Part shown: piece by piece, positions 18,115 through 27,250 of the stretch | Position numbering within the stretch: the stretch's first letter is position 1 | How the letters are laid out: the number at the start of each line of letters is the position of its first letter | Source: PALSA-1353 sp050012375 | Lineage (GTDB): Bacteria; Planctomycetota; Phycisphaerae; Tepidisphaerales; Tepidisphaeraceae | DNA: 64,000 nucleotides | Assembly (NCBI GenBank): GCA_050012375.1 | Contig: JBEKHH010000014.1 | Span: forward strand, 30,615-94,614 | Reading direction: 5' to 3' | Notes under the pieces: model-generated | What the model saw: only the letters and a program-made list of their open reading frames with translations | Database searches by the model: none | Told to the model about the DNA's origin: nothing | Translations under genes and position numbers: made by a program

Positions 18115-19839
18115 ATGCGACGAAGCGATGCGCTGCCGGCGTGCACTTGCGCGGCTGCGGCGGCCGTCGCGTTTTTTCTGACCTGGCCCTTCGCCGAGCT
18201 TCCTTTCAACGACGACTGGTCCTACGCCTTTACCGCGCGGCACTTGGCGCAAACGGGCCACCTGACCTACAACGGCTGGGCGACGGCTGCCATCATCCCG
18301 CAGGCGTATTGGGGCGCACTGATCATTCGAGTTTTTGGCTTCTCGTTCACCGCCCTGCGGATGGGCACCCTTCCATTTGCAATGGCATCGGCCGCGGTCT
18401 GTTATCTGCTGGCGCGGCGCTCGGGGCTGTCTCGCAAGCCCGCCGTGTTCGCCAGCCTGACCCTATCGCTCGGCCCCATGTTCCTTCCGCTGGCAACGTC
18501 GTTCATGACGGACGTGCCAGGCTTGATGTTCATGCTGCTGTCGCTGTATGCCCTCATTCGCTGCGGGGAATCGACTGCCCCTGCCGGGCAACTGTCCTGG
18601 CTGGCGACCGGCGCGCTGACGGCGCTGTTGGGCGGCATGGACCGGCAGATCGTGTGGATCGTACCGCTGGCAGTTGTGCCATATCTGATGATCGTCCATC
18701 GCCGTAGCGTCAGGTTCCTAGCCGCAGCGGGGGCGGCGTGGATCATCGTGCTGCTGGGCGCCGTCGCCACCGTGAGGTGGTTCAACGCTCAGCCCTACGC
18801 TATTCCCGACCCGCCGCTGAGCCAATCCCTCAAGATGATTCTTCAGGAGCCTCAGCGTCTTTGGCAGACCTTCTTCGCGCTCTGGCTGACGACGTCGATG
18901 CTCGCGCTGCCGGCGATGCTGCTCGCCGGTCCCGTTGCCTTGGGAAATCTGTTGGCCCGATGGAAAGGCCCGCGCGGGTTGATAGCCCTGGTGCTGATTC
19001 TACTGACGGCATCGTTCCTGCTTCGCTCTCCGCGGTTTATTGAAATGCCGTGGCTCGGCACCATGCTGACCCCGCAGGGAATTCTTGGAAAGTTCGAACT
19101 CCTCGGCCGCCGTCCGACGGTATTGCCGCGATGGTTTCGCCAAGGGATCGGCGCCGTCGTCTGGATCCTGACCGCTATTATTCTGGCCGATAGGGTTGGA
19201 TCCCTGCCGCATACGCGCGAAGCTTTCGACCGGCTCCGCCGCCGTTTTGCTGAGATGCCGCTTGCATTGCCCTGCATCGCAATTCTCGCGGCGGCTTACA
19301 CGGTTATTCTCTTGTCGCGCACGGGACGCGACCTTGTCTTCGACCGCTATGCGCTCCCGTTGGTTCCATTCTTGGCCATCGCGATGCTTCTGTGGTGGCA
19401 GAACGCGCCATTGCAAGCCGGGATGCGCCGGCTGACTTGGCGGGTCGCCGCAGTCGCATTGGGCCTTTACGCAGTCTATGCCGTTGCCAGCACGCAAGAG
19501 GTCTTGGCCCTGGCGCGAGCGCGGGTGGAAGCGATGCGCCGCCTGCAGGCCGTCGGCGTTCCGCCGACAGACGTGGACGACGGCGTCGAACAAATGGCCT
19601 GGACGCAATTGGAAGTCGTTGGACACATAAACTACCCGGATATCCGAAACCCGCCGGATGCGTACCATCCCGGCAAAGGCTACACGCCGTGCATTACACC
19701 GGTCTTCCAGGTCGAGGCATCGCCTGACCCGCGTGCGTCGTCCATATTGCTGGGCGAGGTCGAGTATTTTTCCCTCTTGCCGCCGTTTCACCGTCAGAAT
19801 TACATCTACGGCGCCCCGCCGCCGGAAACTTCGCAATAG
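18115..19839 (+). CDS. GT39/ArnT-like membrane glycosyltransferase
   Basis: A 574-residue protein with about eleven membrane segments. The first periplasmic loop starts with FNDDWSYAF (Asp33-Asp34), the acidic pair expected of dolichyl-phosphate mannosyltransferase/ArnT-type GT-C enzymes. A later loop, RDLVFDRYALPLVPFLAIAM, resembles the conserved R-Y-L-P segment of the same group. A soluble tail of about 90 residues follows the last segment. It would transfer a sugar from a polyprenyl-phosphate donor at the outer face of the inner membrane. It is the third such enzyme in the window but shows no close similarity to the pair at 202 and 47586. Divergent from tyrS with two abutting promoters. 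Substrate unknown. Confidence 0.75.
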   Translation: MRRSDALPACTCAAAAAVAFFLTWPFAELPFNDDWSYAFTARHLAQTGHLTYNGWATAAIIPQAYWGALIIRVFGFSFTALRMGTLPFAMASAAVCYLLARRSGLSRKPAVFASLTLSLGPMFLPLATSFMTDVPGLMFMLLSLYALIRCGESTAPAGQLSWLATGALTALLGGMDRQIVWIVPLAVVPYLMIVHRRSVRFLAAAGAAWIIVLLGAVATVRWFNAQPYAIPDPPLSQSLKMILQEPQRLWQTFFALWLTTSMLALPAMLLAGPVALGNLLARWKGPRGLIALVLILLTASFLLRSPRFIEMPWLGTMLTPQGILGKFELLGRRPTVLPRWFRQGIGAVVWILTAIILADRVGSLPHTREAFDRLRRRFAEMPLALPCIAILAAAYTVILLSRTGRDLVFDRYALPLVPFLAIAMLLWWQNAPLQAGMRRLTWRVAAVALGLYAVYAVASTQEVLALARARVEAMRRLQAVGVPPTDVDDGVEQMAWTQLEVVGHINYPDIRNPPDAYHPGKGYTPCITPVFQVEASPDPRASSILLGEVEYFSLLPPFHRQNYIYGAPPPETSQ

Positions 19840-19945
19840 TCCGGCGCAGGCGACAGGCTCGCAGACATGCCTTCAGCCGCCGAAAAACATTCCGTGTCCG
19901 CAATGGATTACATTATTCGAGTCGATCGTGGGGGTGTTCGCGCCG

Positions 19946-21613
19946 TCAGTCGATCGGCTCCGGAATCGCCGTCTCCATCGGCCTTCGCCACAGCAGATGC
20001 AGCCGCCAATGCTCATCATCCCGATCGGGATAATCCACGCGGTAATGCGCCCCGCGGCTCTCGGTGCGCGTGTACGCCGCGGTCGTGATCAGAAAACAGA
20101 CCGTCAGCATGTTCTGCAATTCCCAGCCGGGAACCGCGTCTTGCCCCATGTCCGTCGGGGCAAAAGTCTTGTCCATGACATAGTGGCTCCAGAACGCGAT
20201 GATTTCGCGCGTTTCGGCGAGGCGATCGCCGTTGCGCTCGATCGCGGCGTTTCGCCACATGATGCTGCGCAGCGAACTTTTGACGTCGGTCAGATCCAGC
20301 TCGGTCTTGGTGGACGGGACGATGCGATGCTCCAGTTGATGCGGAAACTTCACCTCGTTGGACACCGCCCAGCGCGCCGCATCGGCCCCCGCGCGCGCCC
20401 CGAATGCCAGGCCTTCGAGCAGCGAATTGCTCGCCAGCCGGTTGGCCCCGTGCAGCCCGCTGCACCCTGCCTCGCCCACCGCGTACAGCCCGGCCAAACT
20501 TGTTTTCCCCATCGAATCGCAATGAACCCCGCCGATCATGTAGTGCGTCGCGGGCTGAATCGGAATCAGATCGCGCGCCGGATTGATGTCGAACTGCGCC
20601 AGGAGCTGCGCCAGTTGCGGGAAGCGATCCTTGAACGGCTCGGTCGGGAGATGCCGGACGTCCAGATACACGTGGGTGAAATTCGTCTTGCGGATTTGAT
20701 GCACAATGGCGCGGCTCACGATGTCCCGCGGCGCCAGTTCGCCCGCCGGATGATAATCCTGCATGAAGCGGCGCCCGGTGCGATCCACCAGATGCGCCCC
20801 CTCGCCGCGGATGGCCTCGGTAATCAGAATCCGGCTGGCGCCGGCAACGTACAGCGCCGTCGGGTGGAACTGAACCATCTCCATGTCCTTCAGCGTCGCC
20901 CCCGCTCGATAGGCCATCGCATGACCATCCGCCGTCGCGATTTTCGGATTGGTCGTTTCCCGAAATAATTGCCCCGCGCCGCCGCTGGCGATGATCGTGC
21001 GCTTCGCCCAGATCAGATTGATCTCGCCCTTGATCATGGCCAGCGCGCCGAGGCACTGCCCCTGGTCGGTCAGCAGATCGATCACGAAAGACATCTCCGA
21101 TACGCGGATGTTCTCGCGATTCTTGACGTTGTTGATCAGGGTCTGGGCGAGTTCCTTGCCGGTGGCGTCCCCGTAAGCGTGCACGATGCGCGCAAAGCTG
21201 TGCCCCCCTTCCAGAGCAAACGAAAGCTCGTGCGGATTGTCCGCCTGCTTGTCGAAATGCGCTCCCCAGGAGAGCAATTCCAGGACGCGCTGCGGTCCTT
21301 CCTCAATGACGATGTGGACCGCCTTCTCGTCACACAGCCCGGCCCCGCAGGCGATGGTGTCCCGTGCGTGCAATTCGACGCTGTCTTGGGGCTGAAGCAC
21401 GGCGGCAATTCCACCCTGGGCATACCAGGTGTTGGATTGATTGATCGTATCCTTGGTGAGGACCAGAACATCGGCCCCCTCTTGCGACGCCGCGATCGCC
21501 GCCCGCAGGCCGGCGACCCCTCCGCCGATGACCAGAACATCCGCCATCTGCTGCGCCTGTCGCGAAGCCTTGAACGGGATGAGATAACGACGTTGGGTGA
21601 GGGATTCAAACAT
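19946..21613 (-). CDS. nadB: L-aspartate oxidase
   Basis: A 555-residue flavoenzyme of the succinate dehydrogenase/fumarate reductase flavoprotein family, making iminoaspartate in NAD synthesis. The FAD fold is VLVIGGGVAGLRAA (G30-G35). NTWYAQGGIAAV, HPTALY, RGEGAHLVD and the TMGGVxxD-like segment ATHYMIGGVHCD are all in family order. Length matches NadB (about 540). The C-terminal helical domain is present. No nadA or nadC is in the window. It is the last gene of a run nuoC-methyltransferase-nadB with gaps of 1 and 3 bp, so it is probably translated from a shared mRNA. Confidence 0.94.
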   Translation of the reverse strand: MFESLTQRRYLIPFKASRQAQQMADVLVIGGGVAGLRAAIAASQEGADVLVLTKDTINQSNTWYAQGGIAAVLQPQDSVELHARDTIACGAGLCDEKAVHIVIEEGPQRVLELLSWGAHFDKQADNPHELSFALEGGHSFARIVHAYGDATGKELAQTLINNVKNRENIRVSEMSFVIDLLTDQGQCLGALAMIKGEINLIWAKRTIIASGGAGQLFRETTNPKIATADGHAMAYRAGATLKDMEMVQFHPTALYVAGASRILITEAIRGEGAHLVDRTGRRFMQDYHPAGELAPRDIVSRAIVHQIRKTNFTHVYLDVRHLPTEPFKDRFPQLAQLLAQFDINPARDLIPIQPATHYMIGGVHCDSMGKTSLAGLYAVGEAGCSGLHGANRLASNSLLEGLAFGARAGADAARWAVSNEVKFPHQLEHRIVPSTKTELDLTDVKSSLRSIMWRNAAIERNGDRLAETREIIAFWSHYVMDKTFAPTDMGQDAVPGWELQNMLTVCFLITTAAYTRTESRGAHYRVDYPDRDDEHWRLHLLWRRPMETAIPEPID

Positions 21614-21616
21614 GAT

Positions 21617-22405
21617 TCAGATCAGTTGGCCATAGAACGCCCTCGTATCGTAATCCAGCCGCACCTTGCCGCCCACGGCATGTGTGGAAAACGCCTCCCG
21701 CAGGGCGACGATCATTTCCTGACATCGCGGCTGACCCGGCAGCGGCAAATAGGACGAGGACAGCGCCCTGGCGATCACTCCATCCGAGTCCAGAAACTGA
21801 GGATTGTCGAACGATTCAACCGCGTAACCGGCGGGCTGAAAGAATCGCGTCATCGCATCCGAATCCGTCGCGGTGACGCTCTGGTGGGAAACATGTTTAA
21901 GATCTGTCTCGAATTGCCGCACGATCTCCTCGTACCGATGCGCAAAACCATTTTCGTTGGACCGGCGCTCGTTCCAGACCAGCACCACCCAGCCGCCCGG
22001 ACGCAAAATCCGCTTGAATTCCTCCCGGCAGCGGACGCGGTCAAACCAATGAAACGCCTGCCCGGCAAGGACGAAATCGACGCTGGCCGTTTCCAAGCCG
22101 GTCGCCTCGGCCGTGGCGTCCCTGCTGTGAAAATGGGGCGCATCGGCCAGCGCCGCTTCGGCCGCGGCGCGCATGGGGGCGTTGGGTTCGATCGCCGTCA
22201 CGACATAACCGTTTTGCACGAACAATTCGCTCAAAAATCCGGTCCCCGAGCCGATGTCCGCCAGGCGATGTTCCGGCAGCAGGCCGAGTTTGGAGCGGCA
22301 GAATTGAAGAAGCGCCGGCGGATATTTCGGGCGGGAGCGAACGTAAAACGGGACTCGATCCGAGAATCGGCTCTTGGAGTCGCGTTGCCGGTGCAGCGAC
22401 TGCAC
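21617..22405 (-). CDS. Class I SAM-dependent methyltransferase
   Basis: A 262-residue protein. Motif I is LADIGSGTGFLSE (DIGSGTG at 50-56), followed by VTAIEPN (motif II acidic end), the DFVLAGQAFHWFD segment and RPGGWVVLVWNER. This is the methyltransferase type 11 fold used on many small molecules; AGQAFHWFD is common in ubiquinone/menaquinone- and trans-aconitate-like members. The start is a GTG that follows the nuoC stop by one base, so translation is probably coupled. Substrate unknown; coupling with nuoC makes quinone biology worth testing. Confidence 0.85.
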   Translation of the reverse strand: MQSLHRQRDSKSRFSDRVPFYVRSRPKYPPALLQFCRSKLGLLPEHRLADIGSGTGFLSELFVQNGYVVTAIEPNAPMRAAAEAALADAPHFHSRDATAEATGLETASVDFVLAGQAFHWFDRVRCREEFKRILRPGGWVVLVWNERRSNENGFAHRYEEIVRQFETDLKHVSHQSVTATDSDAMTRFFQPAGYAVESFDNPQFLDSDGVIARALSSSYLPLPGQPRCQEMIVALREAFSTHAVGGKVRLDYDTRAFYGQLI

Positions 22406-22406
22406 G

Positions 22407-22991
22407 CTACGCCCCTTCGCGGGTCACGATCTTGTAATCCTCCCGCTCCCCCACGCCCCGCGCCGGATAGTCCTTGCGGAGCGGATAGCTGCCAAAGCCG
22501 TTCCAGGTCAAGATTCGCCGCAGGTCCGGATGTCCCACGAAGATCACGCCGATCATGTCGTAAGCCTCGCGTTCCATCCACTCGGCGCCCGACCAGGCGC
22601 TGGTAACGCTATCCACCTTCAAACCCGGGTCCCCTTTTTCCGCGAGTTCTTCATCGCGCGGAGCGGTTTTCGGCAGCGTCGGCAGAGTCGGATCAAGAAA
22701 TACCTTCAGCCAGAGACGGTTGTTGTGGGCGGTGCTGAGCAGACAATAATTGATCGCGAAGCGGTGCTCCGCGCCCGGATAGTTCAGATAATCCACGCCG
22801 TTGAGTTCGGCCAGCATATCGTAGCGAAGGCTCGGCTCATCCCGCAGGTACATGCAGACGCGGAGAATATCTTGGCGCGGAACGACGACCGTCACCATAT
22901 CGCGCAGTTCCCCGACCAGGAATTTCACATCCGGAAACTTCGCCTTCAGCGGTCCAAGGGCGGGATGGACAATGGTTCGATGATGCGGCAT
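22407..22991 (-). CDS. nuoC: NADH-quinone oxidoreductase subunit C (30 kDa), isolated copy
   Basis: A 194-residue peripheral-arm subunit of complex I. The family signature is intact: WSGAEWMEREAYDMIG (133-148), then FVGHPDLRRIL, and PLRKDYP near the end. The N-terminal alpha/beta part (residues 1-100) is full length. NuoC normally lies between nuoB and nuoD, but here the neighbours are a methyltransferase, nadB and murG. Either complex I genes are dispersed in this genome or this is a second copy. AAGAAAGAG precedes the ATG. Identification is secure; the context is odd. Confidence 0.93.
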   Translation of the reverse strand: MPHHRTIVHPALGPLKAKFPDVKFLVGELRDMVTVVVPRQDILRVCMYLRDEPSLRYDMLAELNGVDYLNYPGAEHRFAINYCLLSTAHNNRLWLKVFLDPTLPTLPKTAPRDEELAEKGDPGLKVDSVTSAWSGAEWMEREAYDMIGVIFVGHPDLRRILTWNGFGSYPLRKDYPARGVGEREDYKIVTREGA

Positions 22992-23118
22992 AGGCTCTTT
23001 CTTGAAGCCGCACGATTGTTAGATAAGCCGGGCATCGCGTCAAGAACGCGGAAGTGTGCCGAGACGTGACGGCCTCCTGGCAGCAACCAAAAATGGGGCC
23101 GCGTCTGCGGCTGCATTT

Positions 23119-24231
23119 CTACCGTCCCACCAATTCGCGCACGGCGGCCGCAATGGCGTCCGCGGCATCCGGGCGACCCAATTGCCTCGCAGCCTCCGAC
23201 ATCTTTTGCCGGCGCGGAACTTCGTACAGCAGTGATTCCAGGATCGGCCGAAGCTTGTCCGCGTTTTTCTTTGGGTCCTTCTCATCATCCACCAAAACGG
23301 CCGCGCCGGCGTCCGCCAGAACTTTCGCGTTGGCGCGCTGATGTAGATCCCTGTGAAATGGATACGGCATCAGAATCGACGGAACCGCGCAGGCGGTCAG
23401 TTCCGCGCAACTGCTGGCGCCCGAGCGGCTGACGGCAAGATCGGCCACCGCCCAAACGTCGGCCATATCCGGCGTGAAATCGATCACCCGAGCGGGGATG
23501 TTCTTCTCGCGATAGCCGCTGCGCACCGCTTCGCCATGCTCCCGCCCCGCCAGATGCAGGATTTGCCAGCCGTTCAATGTGATGGTGCCGGCCAAAGCCA
23601 GCATCGCATCGTTCACGGTGACCGCTCCCTGGCTGGCGCCGGTCACCACCAGCGTGTGAAGCCGCGGATCGATCTCCAGCCGCCCGGCGGCCTGTTCGCG
23701 CGGCGGAAGTTGCCGGATGTCCTTGCGGATCGGACAGCCGGTTATCCTCACTTTGTAGCGGTATTCCGAGGGAACGAGCTGCCGGGCCTGCGCAAACTGG
23801 CAGCAGATCAGCCGGCTGTAACGCATGAGGTATTGATTGGCTTTCCCCGGGATGACGTCGGGATTGAGAATGGCCGCGGGAATCTTTTTCTTCGCGGCAC
23901 TCTTCACCGCGACGCCCGCGGCATATCCGCCAAGGCCCACGACCGCCAGCGGCTTGCTCTCCGACAGGACCCGCTGCACCAGGTCGCGCGTCTCGCGATA
24001 CGTGCGAAAGAATTTCAAAACGTCCGCCAATCGCGGCGGAACGATCGGCTGGCCAATGAACTCAAAGCCCGTCGGCTCCAGGATGACGCGATCGATTTCG
24101 CGCGTGGTGCACAGAAACAACGGCCGGACCTGGGGCAAAACTTCACGCAGCGCCTCGGCCACGGCAATGCCGGGGTAGAGATGGCCACCGGTGCCACCAC
24201 CGGCCAGAATGATCGTCGCTGCCTCAGCCAT
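23119..24231 (-). CDS. murG: MurG N-acetylglucosaminyltransferase
   Basis: A 370-residue GT28 enzyme that adds GlcNAc to lipid I, giving lipid II at the cytoplasmic side of the membrane. The first P-loop-like motif is ILAGGGTGGHLYPGIA (GGGTGGH at 11-17). VGLGGYAAGVAVKSA, VTGASQGAVTVN and the UDP-binding SRSGASSCAELTA are in family order. Length is usual (about 360). No other mur or fts gene is adjacent, so it stands outside a division cluster. The start is the ATG at 24231; a TAATCT box ends 6 nt upstream and no SD is seen, so the mRNA may be leaderless. It supports a peptidoglycan wall in this organism. Confidence 0.95.
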   Translation of the reverse strand: MAEAATIILAGGGTGGHLYPGIAVAEALREVLPQVRPLFLCTTREIDRVILEPTGFEFIGQPIVPPRLADVLKFFRTYRETRDLVQRVLSESKPLAVVGLGGYAAGVAVKSAAKKKIPAAILNPDVIPGKANQYLMRYSRLICCQFAQARQLVPSEYRYKVRITGCPIRKDIRQLPPREQAAGRLEIDPRLHTLVVTGASQGAVTVNDAMLALAGTITLNGWQILHLAGREHGEAVRSGYREKNIPARVIDFTPDMADVWAVADLAVSRSGASSCAELTACAVPSILMPYPFHRDLHQRANAKVLADAGAAVLVDDEKDPKKNADKLRPILESLLYEVPRRQKMSEAARQLGRPDAADAIAAAVRELVGR

Positions 24232-24237
24232 CAAAAG

Positions 24238-24243
24238 AGATTA
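24238..24243 (-). promoter_or_regulatory. -10-like box directly before murG
   Basis: TAATCT on the minus strand, 6 nt before the murG ATG, with no SD. No convincing -35. Confidence 0.4.
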
Positions 24244-24358
24244 CGCTCCCGCGACAGAGCATATCGTCCGCAAGCCCGGTTGGGAGCGTCGGGAACTTCA
24301 AAACGACAATGAATAAAGGGTTATTGGACGCGATTTGACGTTTTCAGGGGCGATAACG

Positions 24359-24928
24359 TCAATCCCCGTGCGTTTGCCGCAGACGCGGGCTCAGGCGCAG
24401 CATGAGCTGAACGCGTTCGATTTCCACCAGCCAGTCGGCGAGGGTGGCATTCAATTCTTCCCTGTCGGGACCGACGATGCCGGTGGGACAGGACGCGCCC
24501 AGTTGCCGCTGGGCGAGGGCGCGATAGCGGTTGATCGTGCGATCGCCATAGGCGCTGCAAAACTCAAAATCCTCGGACAGCAGCAGCGCCACCGGCACCC
24601 GATCACCGGCGTTGACGCGGAAGGCCTCGGCTAGATCGCGATGCTCGTCCCGATCCACCAACCGCAACGCAATCTTCGCGGGATTGGCCTCGGCGATTCG
24701 AGCGATCAGCGGGCACTGCTGGACGCAATCGCCGCACCAGATTCCGCTGATCAAAAGCACATTCATTTGCCGAACGAAGCCGGCGACGAGATTTTTTTGC
24801 GCGTCAGTGAGCTTCGCGGCGTCGTACACTTGCTGCCAACGTCGCCGCTGTTCGTCCGTGCCGGTTTCGACATACCGGCCGTAGGGCAACGCGAGGGCGA
24901 ATTTGTCCTTGAAATAAACGGGTTCCAT
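24359..24928 (-). CDS. Thioredoxin-like protein with WCGDC motif
   Basis: A 189-residue protein. Residues 55-130 form a thioredoxin fold with the redox motif WCGDC at 64-68, plus Cys72, after the strand MNVLLISGI. No signal peptide, so it should be cytoplasmic. The WCGDC variant is found in thioredoxin-family proteins often annotated as Thioredoxin_9. A helical N-terminal part (1-50) and a C-terminal helix complete it. An 8-bp inverted repeat (TTGACGTT...AACGTCAA, 24335-24362) overlaps its stop codon but lacks a T-run. A TAAAAT box lies 6 nt before the ATG and there is no SD. Partner proteins unknown. Confidence 0.82.
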   Translation of the reverse strand: MEPVYFKDKFALALPYGRYVETGTDEQRRRWQQVYDAAKLTDAQKNLVAGFVRQMNVLLISGIWCGDCVQQCPLIARIAEANPAKIALRLVDRDEHRDLAEAFRVNAGDRVPVALLLSEDFEFCSAYGDRTINRYRALAQRQLGASCPTGIVGPDREELNATLADWLVEIERVQLMLRLSPRLRQTHGD

Positions 24929-24934
24929 AATGCC

Positions 24935-24940
24935 ATTTTA
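24935..24940 (-). promoter_or_regulatory. -10 box directly before the thioredoxin-like gene
   Basis: TAAAAT (five of six to consensus) ends 6 nt before the ATG at 24928, so the transcript should begin at or next to the start codon. Confidence 0.5.
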
Positions 24941-24949
24941 GGCCGGGAC

Positions 24950-25582
24950 TCATCCCCCGAGCTTTGCACGGACGGAATCGGCCAACTCCTTTTCCATCGC
25001 CTCGTCGCGGCCCAGGACGTACCAGTAACGGTTGGCAACGGTTGCGCCCTCTGCGGTAACGCGGGTCGGGGATTCGGCCGTCACCGTGAACGCTCCGGTG
25101 AACTGCGAAACCGACGAGAGCCGTCGCTCCGGATGCGACAATTGCTCGATCAGCACCTTCGGACGCGCCACATACGAGCCATCCGGCCCGCGGGCCAGCT
25201 CAAAGCGCGCGCTGCGGCGAATCGTTTGCAGCGAATCCAGCATCACGTCATGCAGCGTCCCCGCGTCGCTCCGCCAAACCTCGAAGAACTGCATGGAAAT
25301 CATCGGCCAGGTCGTCAGAACGCCCTCGCGATAATCCTCCTGTTGGATGTCGAATTGATCGTTGCGGAGCGTTTGGCCGCAGGCCGCCCACAGCCGCTGG
25401 TAATCCCGGCACGTCACCGACGCGACCGTGGGTTGATTGAGCCAATAGTCGGCCGTGGCGCGTTCGGCGGGGATGGACAAGAGCGCGGGTCGTGTGGCCG
25501 GGAGGCCCTGGGAATTGCCGGCGCATCCAGCGAGGAGCGACAGCGCCGCGAGAGAGGTGATGAGGGTGCGTTTCATTTCCAT
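24950..25582 (-). CDS. Lipoprotein of unknown function
   Basis: A 210-residue protein with a lipoprotein signal ending in LLAGC (Cys20), so it should be anchored in a membrane. The mature part has no domain I recognise; it contains DYWLNQPTVASV, RDYQRLWAACGQTLR and a C-terminal RYWYVLGRDEAMEKELADSV. The start overlaps the end of the pyruvate kinase gene by 10 bp, so translation is probably coupled. A second ATG two codons on is also possible. The conserved-looking Trp/Tyr-rich N-terminal half suggests a folded domain rather than a linker. Confidence 0.75.
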   Translation of the reverse strand: MEMKRTLITSLAALSLLAGCAGNSQGLPATRPALLSIPAERATADYWLNQPTVASVTCRDYQRLWAACGQTLRNDQFDIQQEDYREGVLTTWPMISMQFFEVWRSDAGTLHDVMLDSLQTIRRSARFELARGPDGSYVARPKVLIEQLSHPERRLSSVSQFTGAFTVTAESPTRVTAEGATVANRYWYVLGRDEAMEKELADSVRAKLGG

Positions 25583-27075
25583 GCCGCGTCCACGACCTGC
25601 CCGCTTGCCAGATGATGATCGACTTCGCCGGTCCAGCGTTCGCCGACGGTGTGGATGATGATGCCGTTGACCGTGCCTGGCGTTCCGAGGGCGGCGCCGG
25701 CGACGATGACGATGCGGTCGGCGAGCGTGGCGAACTTTCGCTCCTGGACCAGCGTGTCCACGCCGTCCACGAGATCGAGCATTTTCTCCGGCGGGGCCAT
25801 TTCGTGGGGAATGACGCCGAAATGCAGGGCCATTTTCCGCAAGGCCCGGTGATCGCTGGACAGCGCAACCAGGGGCACGGGAAACCGCCCCTTGGAAAAG
25901 ATGCGCGCCGTGGCGCCGGTCTGGCTCCAGATGACGACGAGTTTGACGTGCAGCTCGTTGACGATCTCCAGAACCCCGCGGGCGATCGCCGCGGAAAATC
26001 GCAGCGTCGCCGATCCCGCCCTGGACACGATCGGCGACGTTGCCGTCGAGCGGATCAGATAGTCCTCGGTCACCTCGGCGACGTGAGACATGGTGTGGAC
26101 CGCGCCCAGCGGAAATTTACCGACCGATGTTTCGCCGCTGAGCATCACCGCGTCGGTGCCGTCGAAAATAGCGTTGGCGACGTCGCTGACCTCGGCTCGC
26201 GTGGGGCTGGCCTGCTCGATCATCGATTGCAGCATCTGCGTCGCGACGATCACGGGCTTGCCCGCCGCCTGGCAGCGGCGCACCAAATCCTTCTGGATGA
26301 TCGGCACCTCGGCGACGTCCATTTCCACGCCCAGGTCGCCCCGGGCGATCATCAGACCGTCGGAGGCTTCAAGAATCCCGTCGATGTGCGCAAACGCCTC
26401 CGCCTTTTCGATCTTCGCGATCAAATGAATGTCGGCCGACTTGTTGCGCAGATGCTCTCGCAGAAGGAGCAGATCATCGGCCGACCGCACGAATGAAAGA
26501 GCCAGATAATCCAGGTCGTTTTCAATCGCCCAATCGACGCATTCCCAATCCCGGTCGGTGATGCAGGGAACGTTGAGGCTGGAATCCGGCAGATTGATCC
26601 CCTTGGAACTTTTGAGGATCCCGCCGATCGTGCAGTTGCAGCGAAGCTCGCTGAAGTTTTTTTCCGTGCAGATGAACCGAAGCAACCCATCTTCGATCAG
26701 CAGCCGATGACCCACCTGCACGTCGTCGATGAGATTGGCATAGATGCTGCTGACCCGGCCGTTTTTCCCGATGCACGGGCTGCGCTGAATGACCAGTTCA
26801 TCCCCAACGCCGATGGGCATGCCGTCGCAGCCGTCCTGCTGGGCGATGGGTCCGAGACGGATTTTGGGGCCGCACAAATCGCCGATGACGGCAATGGGCT
26901 GACTCCAACGTGCCGCGGCCTCGCGGATGTTGCGCAGCATCAGAAGGTGCTTATCCAAATCCCCGTGCGAAAAATTGAGCCGGCAAACATCGACGCCGGC
27001 CTGGAACAGCGAAAAAAGCGTTTCGACGTCGCCACAGGCCGGACCCAACGTTGCGACGATTTTGGTACGGATCAT
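25573..27075 (-). CDS. pyk: Pyruvate kinase
   Basis: A 500-residue glycolytic enzyme making pyruvate and ATP from phosphoenolpyruvate and ADP. It begins RTKIVATLGPACGD; CRLNFSHGD supplies the Arg/Asn/Ser/Asp substrate and K+ site. LIAKIEKAEA holds the catalytic Lys and Glu, and MIARGDLGVEMD the metal loop. The C-terminal allosteric domain is present (VVIWSQTGATARIFSKGRFP), extended to about residue 500 (family usually 470-480). Divergent from ispG across about 175 bp. First gene of a pair with the overlapping lipoprotein gene. Confidence 0.96.
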   Translation of the reverse strand: MIRTKIVATLGPACGDVETLFSLFQAGVDVCRLNFSHGDLDKHLLMLRNIREAAARWSQPIAVIGDLCGPKIRLGPIAQQDGCDGMPIGVGDELVIQRSPCIGKNGRVSSIYANLIDDVQVGHRLLIEDGLLRFICTEKNFSELRCNCTIGGILKSSKGINLPDSSLNVPCITDRDWECVDWAIENDLDYLALSFVRSADDLLLLREHLRNKSADIHLIAKIEKAEAFAHIDGILEASDGLMIARGDLGVEMDVAEVPIIQKDLVRRCQAAGKPVIVATQMLQSMIEQASPTRAEVSDVANAIFDGTDAVMLSGETSVGKFPLGAVHTMSHVAEVTEDYLIRSTATSPIVSRAGSATLRFSAAIARGVLEIVNELHVKLVVIWSQTGATARIFSKGRFPVPLVALSSDHRALRKMALHFGVIPHEMAPPEKMLDLVDGVDTLVQERKFATLADRIVIVAGAALGTPGTVNGIIIHTVGERWTGEVDHHLASGQVVDAAWK

Positions 27076-27187
27076 GTTACGGCTCTTCGAAGCGGGCTAT
27101 GGAGCGATCATATGCGCCGCCCGCCCCGGCGGTAAAGGGCCATGTGCCCGGCGCGAGCTTTTGGCTGCGCCGACTCCCCCTCCGGCA

Positions 27188-27216
27188 TTGACGCCGATAC
27201 ACCCGTCTTCTAGCAT
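27188..27216 (+). promoter_or_regulatory. ispG promoter
   Basis: TTGACG at 27188-27193 (five of six), 17-nt spacer, TAGCAT at 27211-27216. Start predicted near 27223, giving a leader of about 28 nt that includes the GGAG SD. Confidence 0.65.
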
Positions 27217-27250
27217 TTACACGGGCTTTTTCGCTTTTTCTGGAGTTTGG

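Noticed and set aside
20969..22606. A 545-codon plus-strand frame over nadB and the methyltransferase
   Set aside because: Antisense to two recognised enzymes; no start signal or domain.
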